Made by a program: the position numbers and the translations under genes
Notes under the pieces: model-generated
What the model was told of the DNA's origin: nothing
Databases searched by the model: none
What the model saw: the letters and a program-made list of their open reading frames with translations, nothing else
NCBI GenBank assembly: GCA_035624425.1
Contig: DASPRN010000129.1
Coordinates: 1-22,882 of the forward strand
Direction of reading: 5' to 3'
DNA length: 22,882 nt
DNA from: AC-32 sp035624425
Lineage (GTDB): Bacteria > Actinomycetota > Thermoleophilia > Gaiellales > Gaiellaceae
In this document: positions 16,757-22,882 of the stretch, in pieces
Position numbering within the stretch: position 1 is the stretch's first letter
Layout: each line of letters opens with the position of its first letter

Positions 16757-17617
16757 ATGAGCGCCATCGCCGTCGTCGGCTATGCGCATCAGACGAACTT
16801 CGAGCTCGTCGAAGCTTGGCGTGCGCTCGGAATCGACGCCCGCCTGATCCCTCCCGCGGACGCACTTTCCGAGCTGGCCGCCGGCGACCTGGCGCTCGGG
16901 CGGCTCGACGTCCTGCCAACCCTCGACGGCGTCGAGCCCGGCCTGCAGGTCCTCGAATGGCTCGAGCTGAATGGCGTGACCGTACTGAACTCCGCCCGGA
17001 CCCTGCTGGCGGCGCACGACAAGCTGCTCACGGACGCGCACCTCACCGCGGCAGGGGTAGCGCATCCGCCGGCGATGCTCGCCGAGTCGGCCGACGACGT
17101 GCGGCTGCTCCCGTTCCCGTACGTGGTGAAGCCGCGCTTCGGCAGCTGGGGCCGGGACGTCTATCGCTGCCGCACGACCGCCGAGCGCGAGGCGTGTCTC
17201 GCGGTCCTCGGCACCAGGAGCTGGTTTCGCGCGGACGGCGCGATCGTCCAGGAGCTGCTGCCCTCCCAGGGTTACGACCTGCGGGTGATCGTCGCGGGAG
17301 GCACCGTGGTCGGCGCCGCCGAGCGGGTCGCCCGGGCGGGTGAGTGGCGCACGAACATCTCCCTCGGAGGCTCGCTCCGGAAGGCCTGGCCGTCCCCCGA
17401 GGACTTCAGGCTCGCGATCGCGGCCGCCGCGGCCGTCGGCGGCGACGTGCTCGGAGTCGATCTGTTCCAGACCCTCCACGGCCGGACCGTCCTCGAGGTG
17501 AACGGCGCGGTCGAATTCGACCGCCGCTACTCGCTGCCCGACAGCGATGTCTACGCGGCGGTCGCCGAGGCGCTCCAGGTGGGCCCGGGCCCGCTCGCCG
17601 CCGTCGAACCCGCCTAA
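16757..17617 (+). CDS. RimK-like ATP-grasp ligase
   Basis: ATP-grasp enzyme of 286 residues, expected to join an amino acid (often glutamate) to a carboxylate through an acyl-phosphate. The N-domain (about 1-95) has a Rossmann-like start and LLAAHDKLLTDAHLTAAGV. The ATP-binding part has FPYVVKPRFGSWGRDVYRC with Lys125, AIVQELLP with Glu166, YDLRVIVAGG with Asp174 and Arg176, and EWRTNISLGG with Asn200. Metal ligands are in GVDLF (Asp235) and VLEVNG (Glu247, Asn249). It belongs with RimK/LysX/MptN-type ligases, but no LysW-type carrier or cofactor gene is nearby, so the substrate is open. The ATG lies 5 bp after the CBS stop, without its own ribosome site, suggesting a two-gene operon and coupled translation. 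Confidence 0.87.
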   Translation: MSAIAVVGYAHQTNFELVEAWRALGIDARLIPPADALSELAAGDLALGRLDVLPTLDGVEPGLQVLEWLELNGVTVLNSARTLLAAHDKLLTDAHLTAAGVAHPPAMLAESADDVRLLPFPYVVKPRFGSWGRDVYRCRTTAEREACLAVLGTRSWFRADGAIVQELLPSQGYDLRVIVAGGTVVGAAERVARAGEWRTNISLGGSLRKAWPSPEDFRLAIAAAAAVGGDVLGVDLFQTLHGRTVLEVNGAVEFDRRYSLPDSDVYAAVAEALQVGPGPLAAVEPA

Positions 17618-17632
17618 GACAGGCACTCCGCA

Positions 17633-17649
17633 AGCTTGCGCCGCAAGCT
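17633..17649. terminator. Hairpin between convergent ATP-grasp and malic enzyme genes
   Basis: AGCTTGCG (17633-17640), C, CGCAAGCT (17642-17649): a perfect 17-base dyad that can form a 6-bp stem with a CGCCG loop. It lies in the 93-bp gap between two convergent genes and may terminate both. There is no T-tract. The rest of the gap holds nothing recognisable. Confidence 0.4.
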
Positions 17650-17710
17650 CCGGTCCCCGCTCTCCAGGCGGGTCTGCTTCGCCACGAGGAACAGGCTCAG
17701 GAGCGCGCGT

Positions 17711-19132
17711 TCACGAGGCGGCCCGTTCCGCGTGCGGCCGGCCGGCGACGCCATGCTCGACGGCGGCTGCGGCGACGGCCGAGGCGACCGCGGGCGCGGC
17801 CCGGCGGTCGAAGACGCTCGGGATCACGTAGTCGGCCCCGAGGTGGTCGGGCTCGACGACGGACGAGAGCGCATGCGCCGCGGCGAGCTCCATCTCGCGC
17901 GTGATCGTGCTCGCGCGCACGTCCAGCGCGCCCCGGAAGACACCCGGGAAAACGAGCACGTTGTTGATCTGGTTCGGGTAGTCGGAGCGCCCCGTGCCGA
18001 CGACGGCGACGAGGTGCTCGATCTCCTCGGGCGCGATCTCCGGGGTCGGGTTGGCCATCGCGAAGACGATCGCGCGCTCGGCCATCGAGCGAACGCCCTC
18101 GGCTGAAACCGCGCCCGGCGCGGAGAGGCCGATGTAGACGTCGGCCCCCGCGAGCGCCTCGTCGGCGCTGCCTCGCAGGCCGGCGGCGTTCGTCTCCGAG
18201 GCCAGCGCGGCCTTGAACTCGTCCAGCCCCGGCCGAGCCGGGTGGAGCACGCCGCCGCGGTCGCAGCAGACGACCTCGCCCGCTCCCGCCGAGAGCAGCA
18301 TCCGCGCCGTCGCCGCGCCGGCCGCCCCCGCGCCGGTGAGCACGATCCGCACGTCCTCGAGCCGCTTGTCGACCACCCGCAGCGCGTTGAGCAGCGCGGC
18401 GAGGACGACGATCGCAGTGCCGTGCTGGTCGTCGTGGAAGACCGGGATCGAGAGCTCCTCGCGCAGGCGCGCCTCGATCTCGAAGCAGCGCGGCGCGGAG
18501 ATGTCCTCGAGGTTGATCCCGCCGAAGACCGGCGCCACCGCGGCGACCGTCCGCACGATCTCGTCCGGGTCGGTGGTCGCCAGACACAGCGGCCAGGCGT
18601 CGATCGCGCCGAACTCCTTGAAGAGGATCGCCTTGCCCTCCATCACCGGCAGCGCCGCCTCGGGGCCGATGTCGCCGAGGCCGAGGACGGCCGTGCCGTC
18701 GGTGACGACCGCGACCGTGTTCTGCTTGACGGTCAGGTTCCAGACCTTGACCGGGTCGGCCGCGATCGCCTTGCAGACGCGGGCGACACCGGGCGTGTAG
18801 GCCATCGAGAGGTCGTCGCGCGTCTTCAGCGGCGCGCGGGGCGTGACCTCGAGCTTGCCGCCGAGATGGAGCAGGAACGTCCGGTCGGAGACGTGCTCGA
18901 CCTCGATCCCCTCCACCGCGCGGACGGCCTCCACGATCCGCCCGATGTGCGCCTCGTCGTCGGCGAGCACCGTGACGTCGCGCACCTTCTTGCCGCGCTC
19001 GACCCGCACGAGGTCGATCGCGCCGAGCAGCCCGCCGGCCTCGCCGATCGCGCTCGCCAGCCGGGCGAACGACCCCGGCTGATTGTCCAGGTGGACGCGA
19101 AGCGTGGCGCTGAACGAGGCGGACGGGTGCAT
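17711..19132 (-). CDS. NAD(P)-dependent malic enzyme with N-terminal ACT domain
   Basis: Cytosolic enzyme that oxidatively decarboxylates malate to pyruvate and CO2, 473 residues. An ACT domain (about 10-88, LRVHLDNQPGSFARLASAIG) should bind a small regulatory ligand such as an amino acid. The malic enzyme domain follows with SMAYTPGVARVC (Tyr112), GLGDIGPEAALPVMEGKA (Lys167), FGGINLEDI with Glu209 and Asp210, and PVFHDDQHGTA with Asp234 and Asp235, which hold the metal. The NAD-binding part has LTGAGAAGAATARMLL and later FAMANPTPEI and SDYPNQINNVL. The ACT-malic fusion is known in several bacterial groups. The gene is divergent from fhs with 124 bp between starts. The ATG at 19132 has only a weak ribosome site. 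Confidence 0.94.
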   Translation of the reverse strand: MHPSASFSATLRVHLDNQPGSFARLASAIGEAGGLLGAIDLVRVERGKKVRDVTVLADDEAHIGRIVEAVRAVEGIEVEHVSDRTFLLHLGGKLEVTPRAPLKTRDDLSMAYTPGVARVCKAIAADPVKVWNLTVKQNTVAVVTDGTAVLGLGDIGPEAALPVMEGKAILFKEFGAIDAWPLCLATTDPDEIVRTVAAVAPVFGGINLEDISAPRCFEIEARLREELSIPVFHDDQHGTAIVVLAALLNALRVVDKRLEDVRIVLTGAGAAGAATARMLLSAGAGEVVCCDRGGVLHPARPGLDEFKAALASETNAAGLRGSADEALAGADVYIGLSAPGAVSAEGVRSMAERAIVFAMANPTPEIAPEEIEHLVAVVGTGRSDYPNQINNVLVFPGVFRGALDVRASTITREMELAAAHALSSVVEPDHLGADYVIPSVFDRRAAPAVASAVAAAAVEHGVAGRPHAERAAS

Positions 19133-19256
19133 GCCTGGAGTCTCGCCCGCGTCGGCGGAGCGGCCATCCGCGCCCCTACCGAATCTTCCTGCGGCTTTTC
19201 CGCACGCGGTTCCGCACCCTGATGGCTCCCGGGAAGCGCCGAGTGAGGTTGAATTC
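19133..19256. promoter_or_regulatory. Divergent intergenic region between malic enzyme and fhs
   Basis: 124 bp holding the start signals for both genes. I see only a short hairpin TGCGG-CTTTT-CCGCA (19190-19204) and a GAGGT ribosome-site match (19245-19249) 7 bases before the fhs GTG. No clear -10 or -35 pair and no known tetrahydrofolate riboswitch pattern is visible. Confidence 0.35.
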
Positions 19257-20897
19257 GTGCACGTGCTTTCCGACGCCCCCCACTCCGCCGCCGACCTCGG
19301 CGAGCGGCTGGGCCTGCTCCCGGAGGAGCTCCAGCCCTACGGCCGCCGCGCCGCGAAGATCGAGCTCTCCGCGCTCGAGCGCCTGGCCGGCGCTCCCGAC
19401 GGGCGGATTGTCTCCGTCACCGCGGTCACGCCGACCAAGGCGGGCGAAGGCAAGACCACCACCGCGATCGCGCTGACGGAGGCGCTGGGAGCGATCGGCG
19501 CGCAGCCGGTGCTCTGCCTGCGCGAGCCGTCGCTCGGCCCGGTCTTCGGGATCAAGGGCGGCGGCACCGGCGGCGGGCTCGCACAACTCGCGGGGATGGA
19601 CCTGGTCAACCTCCACTTCACGGGCGATATCCACGCGATCGGCGCCGCCAACAACCTGCTCGCGGCGATGCTCGAGGCGCACCTCCTGCACGGAAACGCG
19701 CTCGGCGTCGACCCGCACTCGATCACCTGGCGCCGCTGCCTCGACATGGACGACCGCGCGCTGCGCCAGATCGTGGTCGGCCTCGGCGGCCGTACCAACG
19801 GCACGCCGCGCGAGACGGGCTTCGACATCACCGCGGCCTCCGAGGTGATGGCGATCGTCGCCGTCTCGGAGGACGCGGCCGACCTTCGCCGGCGGCTGGA
19901 CGCGATCACGGTCGCCACGACCTTCGGCGGTGAGCCGGTCACGGCCGGACAGCTCGGCGCCGCCGGCTCGATGGCCGCCTTGCTCGTCGACGCGCTCAAG
20001 CCGAACCTCGCCCAGACGCTCGAAGGGCAGCCGGCGCTCGTCCACTGCGGGCCGTTCGCCAACATCGCGCACGGCAACAACTCGGTTCTCGCCGACCGCC
20101 TCGCGCTGAAGCTCGGCGAGGTCGTCGTCACGGAGAGCGGCTTCGGCGCCGACATGGGCTTCGAGAAGTTTGTGGACATCGTCTGCCGCGGCCGCGGCCT
20201 GGCGCCGAGCGCGGTCGTGCTGGTCGCGACCACCCAGGCGCTCAAGCATCACGGCGGCGATCCCGACGGCGGCGTCCCGGCGATCGAGCGCGGCGCGGAG
20301 AACCTCGCCGCGAACATGAACATCGTCCGCGAGATCGGGATCGACCCGGTGGTGGCGATCAACCACTTCCCGGGCGACGAGCAGGTCGAGCTCGACGCGA
20401 TCCGCAGCCTCTCGCTCGAGCTGGGCGCGCTCGGGGTCGAGGAGAACGACGGGTTCGAACGCGGAGGCGAGGGCGCCGTCCAGCTCGCCGAGGTCGTGAT
20501 GGAGGCGGTCCGGCAGCCGGTCGAGGTCCGGCCGCTCTACGAGCTCGACGAGTCGATTCCGGCCAAGATCGACGCGGTCGCGCGGCGCGCCTACGGGGCC
20601 TCGGGAATCGAGCTCTCACCGGCGGCGGAGCGGCAGGCGGAGGCGCTGGCGGCCGCGGGGCTCGACCGGCTCCCCATCTGCATTGCGAAGACGCACCTCT
20701 CGCTCTCCCACGACGCGAGCCTCGGGGGGACGCCGACCGGGTTCACGCTCCCGGTCCGCGAGCTGCGGCCTTACACCGGCGCCGGCTGGATCGTCGCGCT
20801 CTGCGGCGACATGCAGACGATGCCCGGCCTTCCGGCCGAACCTGCGGCCCTCGGCATCGACGTCGATTCCGCCGGTCACATCACCGGGCTCCGATAG
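19257..20897 (+). CDS. fhs: Formate-tetrahydrofolate ligase
   Basis: ATP-dependent synthesis of 10-formyl-tetrahydrofolate from formate and tetrahydrofolate, feeding purine and one-carbon metabolism. It has 546 residues from GTG 19257, close to the usual 550-560. Visible motifs are the nucleotide loop TPTKAGEGKTTT (58-69), REPSLGPVFGIKGGGTGGG (89-107), FTGDIHAI, NALGVDPHSITWRRCLDMDD, GFDITAASEVMAI, NIAHGNNS, ESGFGADMGFEKF, CIAKTHLSLSHD and GDMQTMPGLP near the end. The frame is open further upstream to 19083, but that part overlaps the malic enzyme start and has no family match. GTG 19257 gives the expected N-terminus and has GAGGT 7 bases upstream; GTG 19263 is an alternative. The stop codon forms part of the promoter-like TAGCGT of the next gene. 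Confidence 0.96.
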   Translation: MHVLSDAPHSAADLGERLGLLPEELQPYGRRAAKIELSALERLAGAPDGRIVSVTAVTPTKAGEGKTTTAIALTEALGAIGAQPVLCLREPSLGPVFGIKGGGTGGGLAQLAGMDLVNLHFTGDIHAIGAANNLLAAMLEAHLLHGNALGVDPHSITWRRCLDMDDRALRQIVVGLGGRTNGTPRETGFDITAASEVMAIVAVSEDAADLRRRLDAITVATTFGGEPVTAGQLGAAGSMAALLVDALKPNLAQTLEGQPALVHCGPFANIAHGNNSVLADRLALKLGEVVVTESGFGADMGFEKFVDIVCRGRGLAPSAVVLVATTQALKHHGGDPDGGVPAIERGAENLAANMNIVREIGIDPVVAINHFPGDEQVELDAIRSLSLELGALGVEENDGFERGGEGAVQLAEVVMEAVRQPVEVRPLYELDESIPAKIDAVARRAYGASGIELSPAAERQAEALAAAGLDRLPICIAKTHLSLSHDASLGGTPTGFTLPVRELRPYTGAGWIVALCGDMQTMPGLPAEPAALGIDVDSAGHITGLR

Positions 20898-20900
20898 CGT
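20895..20900 (+). promoter_or_regulatory. Candidate -10 element of the epimerase-like gene
   Basis: TAGCGT, whose first three bases are the fhs stop codon, lies exactly 7 bases before the GTG at 20908. There is no Shine-Dalgarno in the 10-bp gap. It may allow leaderless expression of the downstream gene apart from fhs. Confidence 0.4.
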
Positions 20901-20907
20901 CCCCGTC

Positions 20908-21897
20908 GTGAGGCTGCTCGTCCTCGGCGGGACGAAGTTCCTCGGCCGGGCGGCGGTCGAGGCGGCGCTCGCGCGAGGCGACGAGGTGACGCTCTTCAAC
21001 CGCGGCGAGACGAATCCCGAGCTCTTCCCCGAGCTCGAGAAGCTGCGCGGCGACCGCGACGGCGACCTGTCGGCTCTCGAGGGCCGCGAGTGGGACGCCG
21101 TGATCGACCCCTCCGGCTATGTGCCGCGCGTCGTGCGGGCTTCCGCCGAGCTGCTGCAGGGCTCGGTCGGCCACTACCTCTTCGTCTCGAGCGGCTCCGT
21201 CTATGCCGAGCCGTACGTCGCCGGCTTCGACGAGAGCGCGCCGCTGCAGGAGCTCGAGGATCCGCAGAGCGAAGAGGTCATGCGCGACTACGGAGCGCTC
21301 AAGGCCGCGTGCGAGCGGGTGGTCGCCGAGGTGTTTCTCGGCGCGCACGCGAGCGTGCGCGCGGGCCTGATCGTCGGCCCGAACGACCCGACCGGACGCT
21401 TCACCTACTGGCCGCTCCGGGTAGCCGGCGGCGGCGAGGTGCTCGCCCCGGCGCCGCCCGAGCGGCTCGTCCAGCTGATCGACGTTCGCGACCTCGGAGC
21501 CTGGCTGGTCGAGGCCTGCGCCTCGCGGGCAACCGGCGCGTTCAACGCCACCTGCGAGCCGGTCTCGTTCGCGGCGATGCTCGCCGCCTGCGGAGAGGCC
21601 GACGTCGTCTGGGCCGAAGAGGGCTTCCTGCTCGAGCAGGGCGTCGAGCCGTGGTCCGACCTCCCGCTCTGGCTGGCCGGAGCCGACGAGCCGTTCCTGC
21701 AGATGAGCGTCGCGAAGGCTGTCGCGGCAGGCCTGCGATTCCGGCCTCTCGAGGAGACCGCGCGCGACACCCTGGCCTGGGCGCAGGAGGCCGGAGAGCA
21801 GCTCGTCACGGACCGGGGGCTCAGGCAGGGCCGCGCGGGGCTCGATCCGGCCCGCGAGGCCGAGCTTCTGCGGTCCTGGTCTACGGCTCGCAGCTAG
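20908..21897 (+). CDS. NAD-dependent epimerase/dehydratase-like (extended SDR) protein
   Basis: Rossmann-fold oxidoreductase of 329 residues. The N-terminus MRLLVLGGTKFLGRAAVEAA holds the glycine-rich cofactor motif GGTxFLG of atypical extended SDRs, followed by VTLFNRGETNPELF with an Arg32 that suggests NADP use, GDRDGDLSAL, FVSSGSVYAEP and the catalytic pair YGALK (Tyr128, Lys132). RAGLIVGPNDPTGRF and LIDVRDLGAWLVEAC complete the family pattern, which resembles CSP41-like and sugar-nucleotide epimerase-like proteins. The substrate is unknown. The GTG start is placed 10 bp after the fhs stop, and its upstream open frame has no family features. The last 17 bp overlap the convergent MarR gene. 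Confidence 0.88.
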   Translation: MRLLVLGGTKFLGRAAVEAALARGDEVTLFNRGETNPELFPELEKLRGDRDGDLSALEGREWDAVIDPSGYVPRVVRASAELLQGSVGHYLFVSSGSVYAEPYVAGFDESAPLQELEDPQSEEVMRDYGALKAACERVVAEVFLGAHASVRAGLIVGPNDPTGRFTYWPLRVAGGGEVLAPAPPERLVQLIDVRDLGAWLVEACASRATGAFNATCEPVSFAAMLAACGEADVVWAEEGFLLEQGVEPWSDLPLWLAGADEPFLQMSVAKAVAAGLRFRPLEETARDTLAWAQEAGEQLVTDRGLRQGRAGLDPAREAELLRSWSTARS

Positions 21898-22357
21898 CGT
21901 CGTCGTCGGCCTGAGGAAGGCGCTCGAGCAGCTCGCACAGCGACTCGAGCTCCTCCGCGGAGTAGCGCTCCGAGAACACGCTGCGCACCGAGACGGAGTG
22001 GCTCTTGCCCGCTTCGCGAAGCTTCTCGAGCCCCGCGTCCGTGAGCTGCGCGTAGGTGACGCGGGCATCGCTCTCGCATGAGGCGCGCTCGACGTAACCG
22101 CTGCGCTCGAGCCCGACCAGCAGCCGCGTGATCCCCGACGGCGTCAGGAGCACCTCTTCAGCGAGGTCGACGCGGCGCAGCCGGTGCTCGGGCGCGCGGG
22201 CGAGTCGCAGCAGCACCTCGTAGTCGCTCAGCGTCAGGCCGTGCTCGGCGACGAGCTCTGCGTTGAAGCCGCGGGTGGTCGCGGCGTGTGCGCGCAGTAG
22301 AGCCGCGAAGGCCGCGAACTCTTGAACTGCTTGTGTGCTCAATACTTGACGACTCAA
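21881..22357 (-). CDS. MarR-family transcription regulator
   Basis: Winged helix-turn-helix regulator of 158 residues. The core is clear: LTLSDYEVLLRLARAP, then RLRRVDLAEEVLLTPSGITRLLVGLERSGYVER with the recognition helix TPSGITRLLVGLE, and the wing RASCESDARVTYAQLTDAG. Three cysteines are present (94 in the wing, 141, 156), while the N-terminal cysteine of OhrR-type peroxide sensors is absent. The start is TTG 22357: GGAG on the minus strand lies five bases upstream; TTG 22342 is a weaker alternative. The gene is divergent from a YceI-family gene, a pairing seen in many bacteria, and its first codons lie within one of two identical operator-like repeats, so it should repress itself and the YceI gene (inference). 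The C-terminus overlaps the epimerase-like gene. Confidence 0.92.
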   Translation of the reverse strand: MSRQVLSTQAVQEFAAFAALLRAHAATTRGFNAELVAEHGLTLSDYEVLLRLARAPEHRLRRVDLAEEVLLTPSGITRLLVGLERSGYVERASCESDARVTYAQLTDAGLEKLREAGKSHSVSVRSVFSERYSAEELESLCELLERLPQADDDASCEP

Positions 22358-22374
22358 TCTTTCTCCGCTATGAT
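22346..22374 (+). promoter_or_regulatory. Promoter of the YceI-family gene
   Basis: TTGACG (22346-22351), 17-base spacer, TATGAT (22369-22374): the closest match to a housekeeping sigma consensus in the window. Transcription is expected to start near 22381, leaving a leader of about 35 bases. The -35 lies inside operator copy 1. Confidence 0.8.
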
Positions 22375-22388
22375 TGTTGACGACTCAA
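22346..22388. promoter_or_regulatory. Two identical MarR-type operator candidates
   Basis: TTGACGACTCAA occurs at 22346-22357 and again at 22377-22388. Each copy is an inverted repeat (TTGA, four bases, TCAA). The spacing of 31 bp is about three helical turns, placing both on one face of the DNA. Copy 1 covers the -35 of the YceI gene and the marR start codon; copy 2 covers the expected transcription start. Confidence 0.7.
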
Positions 22389-22397
22389 GTATACCCG

Positions 22398-22404
22398 AAA
22401 GGAG
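22398..22404 (+). promoter_or_regulatory. Ribosome binding site of the YceI-family gene
   Basis: AAAGGAG, with 11 bases to the ATG at 22416. The spacing is somewhat long, but this is the only start fitting the family N-terminus. Confidence 0.6.
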
Positions 22405-22415
22405 CAGACAGACCA

Positions 22416-22882
22416 ATGTCCGCAGTTGCAAGCACAACCATTCCGGCCGGCACCTGGGCCATCGACCCGGTTCACACCACGATCGGCTTCCAGGTGACCG
22501 ACACGAGCGACCTGTTCAGCACGATCGTCGGGCGCTTCACCGGTTACGAGGGGCGCATCGAGGGCGGCGAGGAGCCGTCGTTCGCCGGCACGATCCGTGT
22601 CGCGAGCATCAGCACCGACAACGATCAGCGCGATGCGCATCTGCGCTCGCCTGACTTCCTCGACGCCGAGCAGCACCCGGAGATCCGGTTCCGCTCGACC
22701 GCCGTCGAGCCGACGGGCGAGGACGCGTTCCGCGTCCGCGGCGAGCTGACCATCAAGGACACGCCGTTCGAGATCGAGCTCGACGGGCGCCTCCGTGGCG
22801 TCGGCACCGGCAAGGCCGGCGACGAACGCCTGGTCGTCGACGCCAACGGCGCCTTCGATTGGGGCACCACCACCGTCCAGAT
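22416..22882 (+). CDS. YceI-family lipid-binding protein, 3'-partial
   Basis: The first 155 residues of a YceI-like lipocalin-type beta-barrel, a family that binds isoprenoid or other amphiphilic ligands and is often induced by stress or organic compounds. The frame is open to the right edge. Family landmarks: GTWAIDPVHTTIGFQVTD (12-29), IVGRFTGYEGRIEGG (37-51), IRVASISTDNDQRDAHLRS (60-78), DFLDAEQHPEIRFRST (80-95) and VRGELTIKDTPFEIELDG (107-124). No signal peptide is present, so this member appears cytoplasmic, as in many actinobacteria. The ATG has an AAAGGAG upstream and a near-consensus promoter flanked by two identical MarR-type sites, so expression should be controlled by the divergent MarR protein (inference). 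Confidence 0.93.
   Translation, partial: MSAVASTTIPAGTWAIDPVHTTIGFQVTDTSDLFSTIVGRFTGYEGRIEGGEEPSFAGTIRVASISTDNDQRDAHLRSPDFLDAEQHPEIRFRSTAVEPTGEDAFRVRGELTIKDTPFEIELDGRLRGVGTGKAGDERLVVDANGAFDWGTTTVQ

Noticed and set aside
14013..16919. Very long minus-strand open frame (over 900 codons) opposite the MMPL and CBS genes.
   Set aside because: It is antisense to well-supported genes, has no domain motifs, and its Arg/Asp/His-rich composition is the usual artefact of high-GC reverse frames. The same holds for the long frames over 764-2782, 6210-8069 and 10924-13491.
17618..17710. Search for a small gene or RNA between the ATP-grasp and malic enzyme genes.
   Set aside because: Only a short dyad that may terminate transcription is visible. 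No frame or RNA pattern is convincing.
19083..19256. N-terminal extension of fhs to an upstream in-frame start.
   Set aside because: The extra 58 codons overlap the malic enzyme start on the other strand, match nothing in the family, and would make the protein longer than usual.
20448..20462. GGTTCGAAC-type string resembling a tRNA T-arm.
   Set aside because: It lies inside the fhs coding frame, with no acceptor or anticodon stem around it.

Overview
The window is about 22.9 kb of dense, very GC-rich DNA with strong G/C third-position bias, GTG and TTG starts and short intergenic gaps. Together with the peptidoglycan L,D-transpeptidases, the CGNR-type, TetR and MarR regulators and apparent leaderless promoters, this points to a chromosomal segment of a high-GC actinobacterium. 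Gene content and style fit a Thermoleophilia-like lineage (Gaiellales/Solirubrobacterales), but that finer placement is inference. I see no rRNA, tRNA, CRISPR array, insertion sequence or phage gene.

Layout, left to right. (1) 1-3017: a PAP2-type membrane phosphatase cut by the left edge, facing a CBS-CBS-BON protein; then a minus-strand pair of a PRC-barrel-like protein and a class III (CaiB/BaiF) CoA-transferase. (2) 3018-8000: a noncoding gap with a perfect terminator hairpin that has no upstream gene on its strand, two consecutive L,D-transpeptidases (one canonical, one with an altered active-site motif), and an FtsH-type protease on the other strand overlapping the second transpeptidase tail to tail. 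(3) 8036-13260: a CGNR zinc-finger regulator divergent from a two-gene ABC system, a 1034-residue FtsX-type permease and a double-ATPase protein with an AbrB-like piece between its two nucleotide-binding domains. The two transcription units share one symmetric promoter. (4) 13261-17617: paired hairpins, a TetR regulator divergent from an MMPL/RND transporter, then a structured leader followed by a small CBS protein and a RimK-like ATP-grasp ligase. (5) 17711-21897: an ACT-domain malic enzyme divergent from formate-tetrahydrofolate ligase (fhs), followed by an NAD-dependent epimerase-like protein. (6) 21881-22882: a MarR regulator divergent from a YceI-family gene that runs off the right edge, with two identical 12-bp operator-like sites around a near-consensus promoter.

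Three regulator/target pairs in divergent arrangement (CGNR/ABC, TetR/MMPL, MarR/YceI) give the second half of the window the look of an export and stress-response region, interleaved with central carbon and one-carbon metabolism (malic enzyme, fhs) and envelope maintenance (L,D-transpeptidases, FtsH, PAP2). No complete new defence or biosynthetic system is evident. The least ordinary items are the symmetric divergent promoter at 8597-8609, the AbrB-like linker in the double ABC ATPase, the repeated leaderless-promoter signature, the CBS/ATP-grasp operon with its structured leader, and the possible small RNA or attenuator before the first transpeptidase.
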